64,000 nt of DNA from Solibacillus sp. FSL W7-1464 (GTDB lineage Bacteria > Bacillota > Bacilli > Bacillales_A > Planococcaceae), in NCBI RefSeq assembly GCF_038004425.1, contig NZ_JBBORC010000001.1, forward strand, positions 535,001 through 599,000, written 5' to 3'. The notes beneath the pieces were generated by a model. It was not told the origin of the DNA. It saw only the letters and a list, made by a program, of their open reading frames with translations, and made no database searches. The translations under genes and the position numbers were made by a program. Of the stretch, positions 17,939 through 25,985 are shown in pieces. Every line of letters begins with the position of its first letter. Positions within the stretch are counted from its first letter, which is position 1.

Positions 17939-18694
17939 ATGCTTGAAATTAAAAATGTGCATAAAACATTTGGGGAACTCAAAATATTAAAAGGCGTCGA
18001 CTTGACGATTGATAAAGGTGATGTCGTAGTCATTTTAGGTCCAAGTGGTTCAGGAAAAACGACATTGCTGCGCTGCATTAACTTTTTAGAACGTGCAGAT
18101 GAAGGGACAGCAAGCTTCGACAATATTTCAGTCGATCTAAACAAAGCATCGAAAAAGGATATTTTAGAGATTCGTAAAAAAACAGCATTTGTCTTTCAAA
18201 ACTATAATCTATTTAATAATAAAACCGCGCTTGAAAATGTAGCTGAAGGACTTATCATCGGTCGTGGTATGAAAAAAGATGAAGCATATACAATTTCCAA
18301 AAAGGCCCTTGATAAGGTGGGCTTAACAGAGAAATATGATTCTTATCCAAGCCAATTGTCTGGTGGCCAACAACAGCGTGTTGGGATTGCACGTGCTGTA
18401 GCCTTAAATCCGGATATTATTTTATTTGATGAGCCAACTTCAGCACTCGATCCTGAACTCGTAGGGGAAGTATTAGGCGTGATGAAAGACATCGCAAAAG
18501 AAGGGACGACAATGTTAGTCGTTACACATGAAATGTCATTCGCGCGTGATGTGGCCAACCGTGTCATTTTCATGGACGGCGGAAATGTTATTGAAGAAGG
18601 CTCACCACATGAAATTTTCGTGCAGCCAAAAGAAGACCGAACAAAGCAATTCCTGCGTCGTGTACTTCCAGATGACTATACGTACCATATATAA
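17939..18694 (+). CDS. Amino acid ABC transporter ATP-binding protein
   Basis: A 251-residue GlnQ-type ATPase with Walker A GPSGSGKT near 34-41, signature LSGGQQQR near 139, Walker [13 protein letters not shown] near 160 and the switch His in VVTHEMSFA. It powers import of the ligand bound by the lipoprotein at 15550. AAGGAGG precedes ATG. No terminator is evident after the gene; the riboswitch-controlled unit starts about 100 bases later. Confidence 0.92.
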   Translation: MLEIKNVHKTFGELKILKGVDLTIDKGDVVVILGPSGSGKTTLLRCINFLERADEGTASFDNISVDLNKASKKDILEIRKKTAFVFQNYNLFNNKTALENVAEGLIIGRGMKKDEAYTISKKALDKVGLTEKYDSYPSQLSGGQQQRVGIARAVALNPDIILFDEPTSALDPELVGEVLGVMKDIAKEGTTMLVVTHEMSFARDVANRVIFMDGGNVIEEGSPHEIFVQPKEDRTKQFLRRVLPDDYTYHI

Positions 18695-18776
18695 GGGTAA
18701 CGAGCAATAAATTCATAGCTTACGTCGAATTATCTGACACTTTAATAAATTTGCACACATTCCGTTAATCTTCCGC

Positions 18777-18782
18777 TATAAT
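18777..18782 (+). promoter_or_regulatory. btuF: Probable -10 box of the cobalamin transport unit
   Basis: TATAAT lies 25 bases before the riboswitch. TTGCAC at 18751-18756 is the nearest -35-like sequence but is 20 bases away, so the -35 assignment is uncertain. Confidence 0.45.
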
Positions 18783-18806
18783 AAAGACATTAATTTAATA
18801 TGGACG

Positions 18807-18972
18807 ATAAAGGTTCTTACTCTATTGATAGAGTAAGGAGTAAAAGGGAAATCGGTTCAAATCCGATGCGGTCCCGCCACTGTAACTGCTAGTTGAGAGC
18901 AATATGCCACTGAAAAAAATTCGGGAAGGCGCTCTTCAACGTTTATGCATAAGCCAGGAGACCTGCCTTTAT
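18807..18972 (+). promoter_or_regulatory. Cobalamin riboswitch
   Basis: The core of the class is present in order: the GCGGTCCCGCCACTGTA segment (about 18870-18886), a GCCACTG repeat, GGGAAGGC and the B12 box AAGCCAGGAGACCTGCC at 18951-18967. P1 closes by ATAAAGG (18807-18813) with CCTTTAT (18966-18972). It precedes btuF, so adenosylcobalamin binding should reduce expression of the transport genes; the terminator at 19047 is the likely output. Confidence 0.95.
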
Positions 18973-19046
18973 AATGCCCTAAATTAAACCTACGAGGATA
19001 GGATGTGGCGGATAAATTCTTTTTGATGAATTTTATTTGCATACGT

Positions 19047-19086
19047 AAAGCTTCCTTCATTTATAGTAGGGGAGCTTTTTATTTTT
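19047..19086 (+). terminator. Riboswitch expression-platform terminator
   Basis: AAAGCTTCCT pairs with GGGGAGCTTT using G-U pairs, followed by TTTATTTTTG. It lies between the cobalamin aptamer and btuF and would stop transcription in the ligand-bound state. Confidence 0.7.
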
Positions 19087-19125
19087 GTAGAAAATTATAC
19101 AACGAGATTTCAGGAGGTTTTTATT

Positions 19126-20073
19126 TTGAAAAAATGGCAACTGCTCTCTTCCGCAGCATTACTTACATTAACTCTAGCGGCATGTAATTCGGAAAAAGCA
19201 ACAGATGAACAATCTGCAAAAGACAATAAAGAAGTATCTGACGCAGCACAATTTCCGGTAACTATAAAAGATGCATTGGACAAAGAAATTACGCTTGAAA
19301 AAGCACCGGAACGCATTATTACATTGGCTCCATCCAATACGGAAATTTTATTCGGACTAGGGTTAAACGATGAAATTATCGCTGTGAACGACAATGATAC
19401 ATATCCTGAAGAAGCATTATCTAAAGAATCAGTTGGCGGCATGGAGTTCAATTTAGAACAAATAATCGGTCTGCAACCTGATTTAGTCGTAGCGCATGAA
19501 TCCGGAATGTACAGCTTCAATGAACAGGCAATTGCGCAGCTTGAATCAGTAGGCATTCCCGTATTCGTTGTAAAGGATGCGAAAACATTTGAAGAAACAT
19601 ACGAAACGATCAAACAAATCGGGCAACTGACAAATAAAGAACAAGAAGCCGAAAAAATGATTGCCTCGATCAAAGAGGGAATTGAAGAAATTGAAGTGAA
19701 AGTAGCCGACCTGGAAGAAAAGTCCGTGTTTATTGTTGTTGGAACAGATCCGGACCTTTATGCTGCAGGTGAAGAAACATTCATCAGTGAAATGCTGGAC
19801 GTTCTAAATGCAGAAAATGCTGTTCCGGAACTAGGGTGGCCGATGTACAGCTCTGAGCAATTTGTAAACAGCAATCCGGATGTCATTTTAGTAACGTATG
19901 AAAACGACATGGCGGCAATCGAGAAAAACGATGCCTATGCCGAAATGGATGCAGTGAAAAATGGCAATGTGAAATTAGTCGATGGCGATACGACGAGCCG
20001 ACAAGGTCCGCGTATTGTTGAAGGTATTGAATCAATAGGTGCGGCGATTTACCCAGAGGTATTTAATGAATAA
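19126..20073 (+). CDS. btuF: Cobalamin ABC transporter substrate-binding lipoprotein
   Basis: A 315-residue lipoprotein starting at TTG (CAGGAGG seven bases upstream), with signal peptide and lipobox LTLAAC (Cys20), then a BtuF/FhuD-type type III binding domain: PERIITLAPSNTEILFGLGL near 60-80 and a long alpha-helical backbone linking two lobes. The cobalamin riboswitch upstream and the BtuC/BtuD genes downstream fix the ligand class as corrinoid. It corresponds to B. subtilis YvrC. Its end overlaps the next start by eight bases. Confidence 0.9.
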   Translation: MKKWQLLSSAALLTLTLAACNSEKATDEQSAKDNKEVSDAAQFPVTIKDALDKEITLEKAPERIITLAPSNTEILFGLGLNDEIIAVNDNDTYPEEALSKESVGGMEFNLEQIIGLQPDLVVAHESGMYSFNEQAIAQLESVGIPVFVVKDAKTFEETYETIKQIGQLTNKEQEAEKMIASIKEGIEEIEVKVADLEEKSVFIVVGTDPDLYAAGEETFISEMLDVLNAENAVPELGWPMYSSEQFVNSNPDVILVTYENDMAAIEKNDAYAEMDAVKNGNVKLVDGDTTSRQGPRIVEGIESIGAAIYPEVFNE

Positions 20074-21064
20074 AAAATATTCAATCTCCTATGTACTATC
20101 GATTGGATTGCTTTTAAGCAGCGTATGGATCGGCATTTCATTCGGGTCTGTTAATATCCCGTTTTCAACATTATGGGATAAAACGACTGATCCGGTTGCA
20201 TACAGTATTTTGTGGAAAATCCGAATGCCACGTGTCATTTTAGCGGCACTAATCGGGGCATCTTTAGCAATAGCCGGAGCTGCATTTCAAGGGTTACTTA
20301 AAAACCCTTTGGCGGATCCGTATACATTAGGTATTTCATCTGGTGCCTCGGTCGGTGCGGTTATGACCATCTTTTTAGGGATTTCAATACCGGTACTCGG
20401 TGTCTTCACATTGCCCGTATTCAGTATGGCCGGTGCCGCATGTACGATGATTATTGTCCTGACATTTGCCCGACTAGTTGACCGTTCGATGAAAATGGAA
20501 ACACTGATTTTGACGGGGATTATTTTCAGCTCGTTTTTAGGGTCCTGCATTTCCTTAATGGTCGCACTTACAGGTGAACAGCTAAGAGAAATTATCGGCT
20601 GGCTTTTAGGAAGTGTGTCGATGCGAGGCTGGCCATATGTTCAGATGGTACTGCCGTTTATGATGTTCGGTACAGCACTTATTTGGCTGACTCGCCGTGA
20701 GCTGAATGCGATGATTTATGGGGAAGAGCGTGCCCAGTATTTAGGGGTAAATGTTAAGCGCAGCAAATATATGATTTTGGCGGGCGGTTCCGTTTTAACA
20801 GGAGCGGCTGTTGCAGCATCCGGGACAATTGGATTTGTCGGATTAGTAGTGCCGCATATGATACGCCTGCTGATCGGAGCAGACCATCGACATTTATTGA
20901 CATTGTCGTTTTTGAACGGTGCAAGCCTGCTCGTCATTTGTGACTTAGTATCGCGTACAATTATCGCGCCTATTGAACTGCCGATCGGTGTTATTACTTC
21001 CTTTATTGGCGCGCCTGTCTTTGCCTATATTTTCTTCAAGCAACGTAGAAAGGTTGTTGCATAA
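20066..21064 (+). CDS. btuC: Cobalamin ABC transporter permease
   Basis: A 332-residue FecCD-family permease with about ten helices. KIRMPRVILAALIGASLAIAG and FQGLLKNPLADPYTLGISSG near the first third are family signatures. ATG 20066 is preceded by GAGGT and lies inside the last codons of btuF, so translation is coupled; the open frame extends upstream to 20039 within btuF but without a ribosome binding site. It corresponds to YvrB. Confidence 0.9.
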   Translation: MNKKYSISYVLSIGLLLSSVWIGISFGSVNIPFSTLWDKTTDPVAYSILWKIRMPRVILAALIGASLAIAGAAFQGLLKNPLADPYTLGISSGASVGAVMTIFLGISIPVLGVFTLPVFSMAGAACTMIIVLTFARLVDRSMKMETLILTGIIFSSFLGSCISLMVALTGEQLREIIGWLLGSVSMRGWPYVQMVLPFMMFGTALIWLTRRELNAMIYGEERAQYLGVNVKRSKYMILAGGSVLTGAAVAASGTIGFVGLVVPHMIRLLIGADHRHLLTLSFLNGASLLVICDLVSRTIIAPIELPIGVITSFIGAPVFAYIFFKQRRKVVA

Positions 21065-22530
21065 TGTTAATAGTAAATAATTTATCAGGTGGTTACGGCG
21101 GGAAAAAGATTATAAAAAATGTGACGTTTCACGTGGAAAAAGGAAGAATTCTCGGGATTCTTGGTCCGAACGGCAGCGGCAAATCGACATTGCTGAAAAT
21201 GATCAGTGGTGTGCTGAAGCCAGAAACAGGTGAAATTTTCATCGAAGAGAAACCGCTTAAAAGCTATGACAATAAGCAATTGGCAAAAAAGATGGCGGTT
21301 CTGCCTCAATTAAATGCAAGTGCGTTTACGAATAGTGTATATGATGCAGTTTCGTTAGGACGTTACCCCCATCAAAGCGGCTTTTTTTCGTCCTGGACCG
21401 AAGAAGATGAAGCGACGGTTCAGCGGGCGATGGAAAGTACAGGGGTTTCTCAATATAAACATCAGTACTTGGAGTTTTTATCGGGTGGCGAGCAGCAGCG
21501 GGTTTTTATCGCCCAGGCACTTGCACAAAATTCGGAATTGCTTCTATTGGATGAACCGACAAACCATTTGGATATCGCCCATCAAAAGCAGATTCTGGAT
21601 ATGATACGGATGCAAGTTGAGGTGCATGGGCTGACGGTTGTGTCGATTTTCCATGATATCAACTTGGCATCACTTTATTGTGATGAACTCCTTCTGTTGG
21701 AAAATGGTGAAGTGAGAGCATTCGGGGAGCCGCATGAAGTCGTATTAGAAGAACAGATTGCTGATGTGTATCAGGCTAGGATTGCGACATATCCTCACCC
21801 GGAGCTGCCAAAACCGCAAATTACGATGCTGCCGACGAATGAAATGGAACGAAAAGCTGCAACAATCCAGATGGATCAGTTTCAAATAACAGAAGACTAT
21901 ATTGAATATCGGGCACAGGCACCGCTGAAAGTGATTTCTTCGGCTGTGCATAATGCGGGCATAGGCTGGTATGACACATTGCTCAATCGTTCCATTGCTC
22001 CTGAATACGATATTTATAATGTGAAAGAAGAAACGGAGCAATTTTTAAAAGAGCGTCAATTTTCTCCAACGAATACAGTCGTAATGCTGACAGCTGTGGA
22101 TACAAGCTGTGCAGTCATTCGTCATTTCTCGAAAAATAATGTAGAAATCCTTGTCATGGTAACAGCAGGGGTAGGAAACAGTGTCGACGTTACGAAAACG
22201 TATTTGCGGGAAGATGAGCCACATGTCGGTACGATTAATACATGGGTAATCATTCATGGTAAGCTGACAAATGAAGCATTTATTCAGGCAATGATTACAG
22301 CAACAGAAGCAAAAACGAAAGCTTTGGCAGATCAGCAAATAAAAGATTCAATGACAAATACGATCGCAACAAGTACCGCAACGGACAGTCTATTGATCGC
22401 CGCTACGCAACTAGGGGATGAAATGCCGTATGCCGGACCTATCACCGAAATCGGTAAACTGATCGGCCGGGCTGTTTTCGAAGTTACGATAGAAGCAATT
22501 AAAAAATATAAACAGCATTATAATAAGTAA
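21064..22530 (+). CDS. btuD: Fusion of cobalamin ABC ATPase (BtuD) and adenosylcobinamide amidohydrolase (CbiZ)
   Basis: A 488-residue two-domain protein. Residues 1-260 are a FecE/BtuD ATPase: GPNGSGKST near 34-42, LSGGEQQRV near 138, LLLLDEPTNHLD and the switch His in SIFHDINLA. Residues about 285-488 form a CbiZ domain (SSAVHNAGIGWYDTLLNR, LTAVDTSCAVI, TAGVGNSVD, GTINTWVIIHG), which cleaves the aminopropanol arm of adenosyl-(pseudo)cobinamide so that the corrinoid can be rebuilt with the proper lower ligand. The same fusion occurs in B. subtilis YvrA and Bacillus halodurans. It starts at the A of the btuC stop (TAATG). The fusion ties import to salvage and suggests uptake of incomplete corrinoids. 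Confidence 0.9.
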   Translation: MLIVNNLSGGYGGKKIIKNVTFHVEKGRILGILGPNGSGKSTLLKMISGVLKPETGEIFIEEKPLKSYDNKQLAKKMAVLPQLNASAFTNSVYDAVSLGRYPHQSGFFSSWTEEDEATVQRAMESTGVSQYKHQYLEFLSGGEQQRVFIAQALAQNSELLLLDEPTNHLDIAHQKQILDMIRMQVEVHGLTVVSIFHDINLASLYCDELLLLENGEVRAFGEPHEVVLEEQIADVYQARIATYPHPELPKPQITMLPTNEMERKAATIQMDQFQITEDYIEYRAQAPLKVISSAVHNAGIGWYDTLLNRSIAPEYDIYNVKEETEQFLKERQFSPTNTVVMLTAVDTSCAVIRHFSKNNVEILVMVTAGVGNSVDVTKTYLREDEPHVGTINTWVIIHGKLTNEAFIQAMITATEAKTKALADQQIKDSMTNTIATSTATDSLLIAATQLGDEMPYAGPITEIGKLIGRAVFEVTIEAIKKYKQHYNK

Positions 22531-22631
22531 AGTATGCTGGAAAAAAATGTCCGCTTAAAAAAGCGTCATTCTACTTAAAGGAAATTTTTAAAAGGCATAG
22601 AAATGATATTAAATCGAAAGGGTGATGACTA

Positions 22632-23192
22632 ATGAAATTATATACAAAGTCAGGCGATACAGGGAAAACGAGCATTATTGGAGGACGTGTCGATAAAGAC
22701 CATCTGCGCGTTGAAGCGTATGGGACAATTGATGAGCTGAATTCATTTATCGGTAAAGCTGTCAGCGAATTGGACCAGGAAAAATTTAAGGATTTGATTG
22801 AAGATTTGACTGCCATTCAACATGAATTGTTTGATGGGGGCGGGGACTTGGCGAATGTCATGAAAGAACGTCATTACAAACTTACAGAAGAACCGATTGC
22901 TGTTTTGGAAAACCGTATCGATGCTCTTTCTGAAGAAGCACCGCCATTGAAACGTTTCATCTTACCGGGGGGAGCGCCGGCAGCATCTACACTGCATATC
23001 GCCCGCACTGTTGCCCGCCGCGCGGAACGGGAAACTGTATCTTTAATGAAAGAAATTGAAGATGTTTCACCAGTTGTACAGAAGTATTTAAACCGATTAT
23101 CGGATTATTTATTTGCTGCAGCACGTGTCGTAAACTACCGATTATCAATCCAGGATGTCGAATATATCCGAAGTGGAGATGTATTTAAATAA
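22632..23192 (+). CDS. yvqK: PduO-type cob(I)yrinic acid a,c-diamide adenosyltransferase
   Basis: A 186-residue ATP:corrinoid adenosyltransferase. KLYTKSGDTGKTSIIGG at the N-terminus is the ATP-binding signature, followed by R-V-x-A-Y-G-T-I-D-E-L-N-S and, later, LPGGAPAASTLHIARTVARRAER. It attaches the 5'-deoxyadenosyl group to cob(I)alamin, making the coenzyme required by IcmF encoded about 8 kb downstream. It is about 100 bases after btuD-cbiZ with a good ribosome binding site (AAAGGGTGATG) and probably in the same riboswitch-controlled unit. Confidence 0.93.
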   Translation: MKLYTKSGDTGKTSIIGGRVDKDHLRVEAYGTIDELNSFIGKAVSELDQEKFKDLIEDLTAIQHELFDGGGDLANVMKERHYKLTEEPIAVLENRIDALSEEAPPLKRFILPGGAPAASTLHIARTVARRAERETVSLMKEIEDVSPVVQKYLNRLSDYLFAAARVVNYRLSIQDVEYIRSGDVFK

Positions 23193-23195
23193 ACG

Positions 23196-23241
23196 AAAAA
23201 TGCTAGTTAAGACGATAAAATTGTCTAACTAGCATTTTTTA
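23196..23241 (+). terminator. Intrinsic terminator ending the cobalamin unit
   Basis: AAAAATGCTAGTTAAGAC pairs with GTCTAACTAGCATTTTT (one mismatch) and runs into TTTTTT. Confidence 0.9.
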
Positions 23242-23279
23242 TATTTTGATTTAATTTTCAGAATTAGTGACGAAATCTG

Positions 23280-23308
23280 TTGACTGAATGCTCATTCATA
23301 ACTACAAT
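23280..23308 (+). promoter_or_regulatory. fadF: fadF promoter with palindromic operator in the spacer
   Basis: TTGACT (23280-23285), 17-bp spacer and TACAAT (23303-23308) make a sigma-A promoter. The perfect palindrome TGAATGCTCATTCA (23285-23298) fills the spacer, a position where a bound repressor would block polymerase. Its half-site TGAATG is that of the B. subtilis FadR box. A related site lies at the thiolase promoter. Confidence 0.7.
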
Positions 23309-23397
23309 GGGTTTATAGTTTAATATGGAAATATAGTTTATCAAGGTGAAATGGATAAACAAAGGGGTAAAAACTTCGTATTCCAGGGGGGAAAAGG

Positions 23398-25686
23398 ATG
23401 AATACATTTTTAATCATTAACTGGATTGCATTTTTCGCCGTGTTACTTTATGCGCTGGGGTTATTCGCATATTTGCTGAAAACACGTTATGAGTACATTC
23501 AGCTTGGTCGCAAAGAAGAGTTCAATCACAAAATTTCTGAACGTATGTCGGATATTGTCGAGAAAGTATTCGGCCAGTCAAAACTATTAAAAGATAAGAA
23601 GATGGGACTTGTACACGTTCTGTTTTTCTACGGATTTTTAATGGTTCAATTTGGGGCTATCGATTTAATCTGGAAAGGGCTCGCACCGGGATCACATCTT
23701 CCGCTGGGGGGGCTGTATCCAGTATTTACATTTACACAGGAGCTTGTTGTATTGACGATCTTAATCGCGGTAGCGGTTGCATTTTACCGTCGTTATATGG
23801 AGAAACTTGCACGTTTAAAGCAAGGTTTTAAAAATGGTTTAGTTTATATGTTTTTAGCTATTTTAATGTTTGCTACATTATTTGGCAATGGCTTTTACTT
23901 AATTTGGCACGATCACGGTCTAACAGGATCAGAACCAGTAGCGTCTGCAGTTGCCTGGGTATTCCAATGGATGAGTCCGACGATTGCTGCTGTCATGTTC
24001 TTCGTTATGTGGTGGGCGCACTTGTTGGCGTTATTAGCATTCCTTGTTTATATCCCGCAAGGCAAGCACTTCCACTTAATTACATCGATTTTCAACGTTT
24101 ATTACAACCGCCAAGACCGTATTGGGACATTGCGTCCAATCGATTTTGCCGCATTGGAAGAAGCGGAAGATGAGGAAAGTATGCCGCCGCTTGGAGTCGG
24201 AAAAATTCACGATTTCACGCAAAAGCAAATGCTTGATCTGTATGCTTGCGTAGAGTGCGGACGTTGTACGAATATGTGTCCGGCAACAGGGACTGGAAAA
24301 ATGTTGTCACCGATGGACCTGATCGTAAAACTGCGTGATCATCTAACATTTACTGGTGCAGTTGAACTAAAGAAAAAGCCTTGGGTACCATTTTCATTCT
24401 TCAATAATACACAAGGTAACCAGTTGGCAATGGCAGCCGGTGCTGAAGGTGCAGTAATTGAGGACATTTACAGCCCGTCATTAATCGGCGATGTCATTAC
24501 AGAAGAAGAAATCTGGGCTTGTACAACATGCCGTAACTGTGAAGATCAATGTCCGGTAATGAATGAACATGTTGATAAAATTATTGATTTACGCCGTTAT
24601 TTAACGATGACTGAAGGTAAAGTGAATCCGGATGCCCAGCGTGCAATGACGAACATTGAGCGACAAGGGAATCCATGGGGCTTAAACCGTAAAGAAAAAG
24701 AAAACTGGAGAGAGCTTGACGAGACAGTTCATGTTCCAACAGTAAAAGAATTGAAAAAATCAGGCGAAGAAATGGAATATTTATTCTGGGTCGGTTCAAT
24801 GGGTTCATTTGATAACCGCTCACAAAAAATTGCATTGGCATTTGCTAAACTAATGAACAAAGCTGGCGTGAAGTTTGCCATTTTAGGAAACAAGGAAAAG
24901 AACTCAGGGGATACACCACGCCGATTAGGTAATGAATTCCTGTTCCAGGAGCTTGCAACAGCCAACATTGATGAATTTGAGAAAAATGGTGTGACGAAAA
25001 TTGTGACGATTGACCCGCACGCGTACAATATTTTCAAAAATGAGTATCAGGATTTCGGCTGGAATGGTGAAGTGCTTCACCATACAGAATTGCTGTACGA
25101 TCTGATTCAGGAAGGCCGTTTAACAATGGATCACCGTGTTGATGAAACGATTGTTTTCCATGACTCATGTTACTTAGGACGCTATAATGACGTATTCGAT
25201 CCGCCACGCGAAATTTTAAAAGGGATTGCAGGCGTGAAGCTTGTTGAAATGGCACGTAATCGTGAAGACGGTATGTGCTGTGGTGCCGGCGGTGGCTTAA
25301 TGTGGATGGAAGAGCATGTCGGAAACCGTATTAACGTTGCACGTACAGAACAGGCAATCGCAACACAGGCATCTGTAATTTCTTCAGGCTGTCCTTACTG
25401 TTTAACAATGCTTTCAGATGGAACGAAAGCAAAAGAAGTGGAAGATACAGTCGGCACATACGATATTGCGGAAATTTTAGAGCGTGCGGTATTCGGAACA
25501 CCGGAAAAAGCACAAGTTCAAGAAGTGCAAGAAGAAGTAGCAGAAGAAACGGTTGTAGCACCTGTAGAAACAACTGAAGTGGAGAAACAGGCAACAGCTG
25601 CTGAATCTTCAACACTTCCAGAAGAACAGCAAGTTGCAACAGATGAAGTACCAGTTGCAAATGAAAATAATGAACAAAACAAGTAA
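23398..25686 (+). CDS. fadF: FadF, membrane iron-sulfur electron carrier of fatty acid oxidation
   Basis: A 762-residue heterodisulfide-reductase-like protein. The N-terminal 240 residues contain about six helices of the nitrate-reductase-gamma type; two 4Fe-4S motifs follow (CVECGRCTNMCP at 283 and CTTCRNCEDQCP at 375), then two CCG domains with HDSCYLGRYNDV near 591 and CCGAGGG at 627. It is thought to pass electrons from the electron-transferring flavoprotein of acyl-CoA dehydrogenases to menaquinone. In B. subtilis fadF lies beside acdA. The last 60 residues are a low-complexity Glu/Val/Thr tail not needed for the fold, making the protein longer than B. subtilis FadF. A FadR-like operator covers its promoter. 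Confidence 0.9.
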   Translation: MNTFLIINWIAFFAVLLYALGLFAYLLKTRYEYIQLGRKEEFNHKISERMSDIVEKVFGQSKLLKDKKMGLVHVLFFYGFLMVQFGAIDLIWKGLAPGSHLPLGGLYPVFTFTQELVVLTILIAVAVAFYRRYMEKLARLKQGFKNGLVYMFLAILMFATLFGNGFYLIWHDHGLTGSEPVASAVAWVFQWMSPTIAAVMFFVMWWAHLLALLAFLVYIPQGKHFHLITSIFNVYYNRQDRIGTLRPIDFAALEEAEDEESMPPLGVGKIHDFTQKQMLDLYACVECGRCTNMCPATGTGKMLSPMDLIVKLRDHLTFTGAVELKKKPWVPFSFFNNTQGNQLAMAAGAEGAVIEDIYSPSLIGDVITEEEIWACTTCRNCEDQCPVMNEHVDKIIDLRRYLTMTEGKVNPDAQRAMTNIERQGNPWGLNRKEKENWRELDETVHVPTVKELKKSGEEMEYLFWVGSMGSFDNRSQKIALAFAKLMNKAGVKFAILGNKEKNSGDTPRRLGNEFLFQELATANIDEFEKNGVTKIVTIDPHAYNIFKNEYQDFGWNGEVLHHTELLYDLIQEGRLTMDHRVDETIVFHDSCYLGRYNDVFDPPREILKGIAGVKLVEMARNREDGMCCGAGGGLMWMEEHVGNRINVARTEQAIATQASVISSGCPYCLTMLSDGTKAKEVEDTVGTYDIAEILERAVFGTPEKAQVQEVQEEVAEETVVAPVETTEVEKQATAAESSTLPEEQQVATDEVPVANENNEQNK

Positions 25687-25780
25687 TATACGAATTATCG
25701 AGAATAAAATTTATAGTCAGTATATTTGAATAATTGTTGCGAATTCAAAAAGGATTTAATACAATGAAAGTAAGCGAAGA

Positions 25781-25811
25781 AATGAGAGTAGTAAATACTC
25801 TCATTTTTTTC
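25781..25811 (+). terminator. Intrinsic terminator after fadF
   Basis: AATGAGAG pairs with CTCTCATT around TAGTAAATA, followed by TTTTT. It stands 95 bases after the stop. Confidence 0.75.
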
Positions 25812-25821
25812 TAAACAATGA

Positions 25822-25849
25822 TTGAGCGAGCGTTCAGTCGAAATACGAT
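25822..25849 (+). promoter_or_regulatory. Thiolase operon promoter with FadR-like operator
   Basis: TTGAGC (25822-25827), 16-bp spacer and TACGAT (25844-25849). The palindrome TGAGCGAGCGTTCA (25823-25836, one mismatch) occupies the spacer exactly as at fadF. The common pattern is TGARYG-N2-CRTTCA. Confidence 0.55.
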
Positions 25850-25985
25850 TACAGACTGCAACAGGTATTTTTTTAGTGGTGTGTGATGGGGATCGATACT
25901 AATAGATTAATAGCCTGCAGCAGAAATTCACAATACGGATGGCGAAGTACAAATTCGGATTAATTCAAACAAAGGGGTGTATGGA

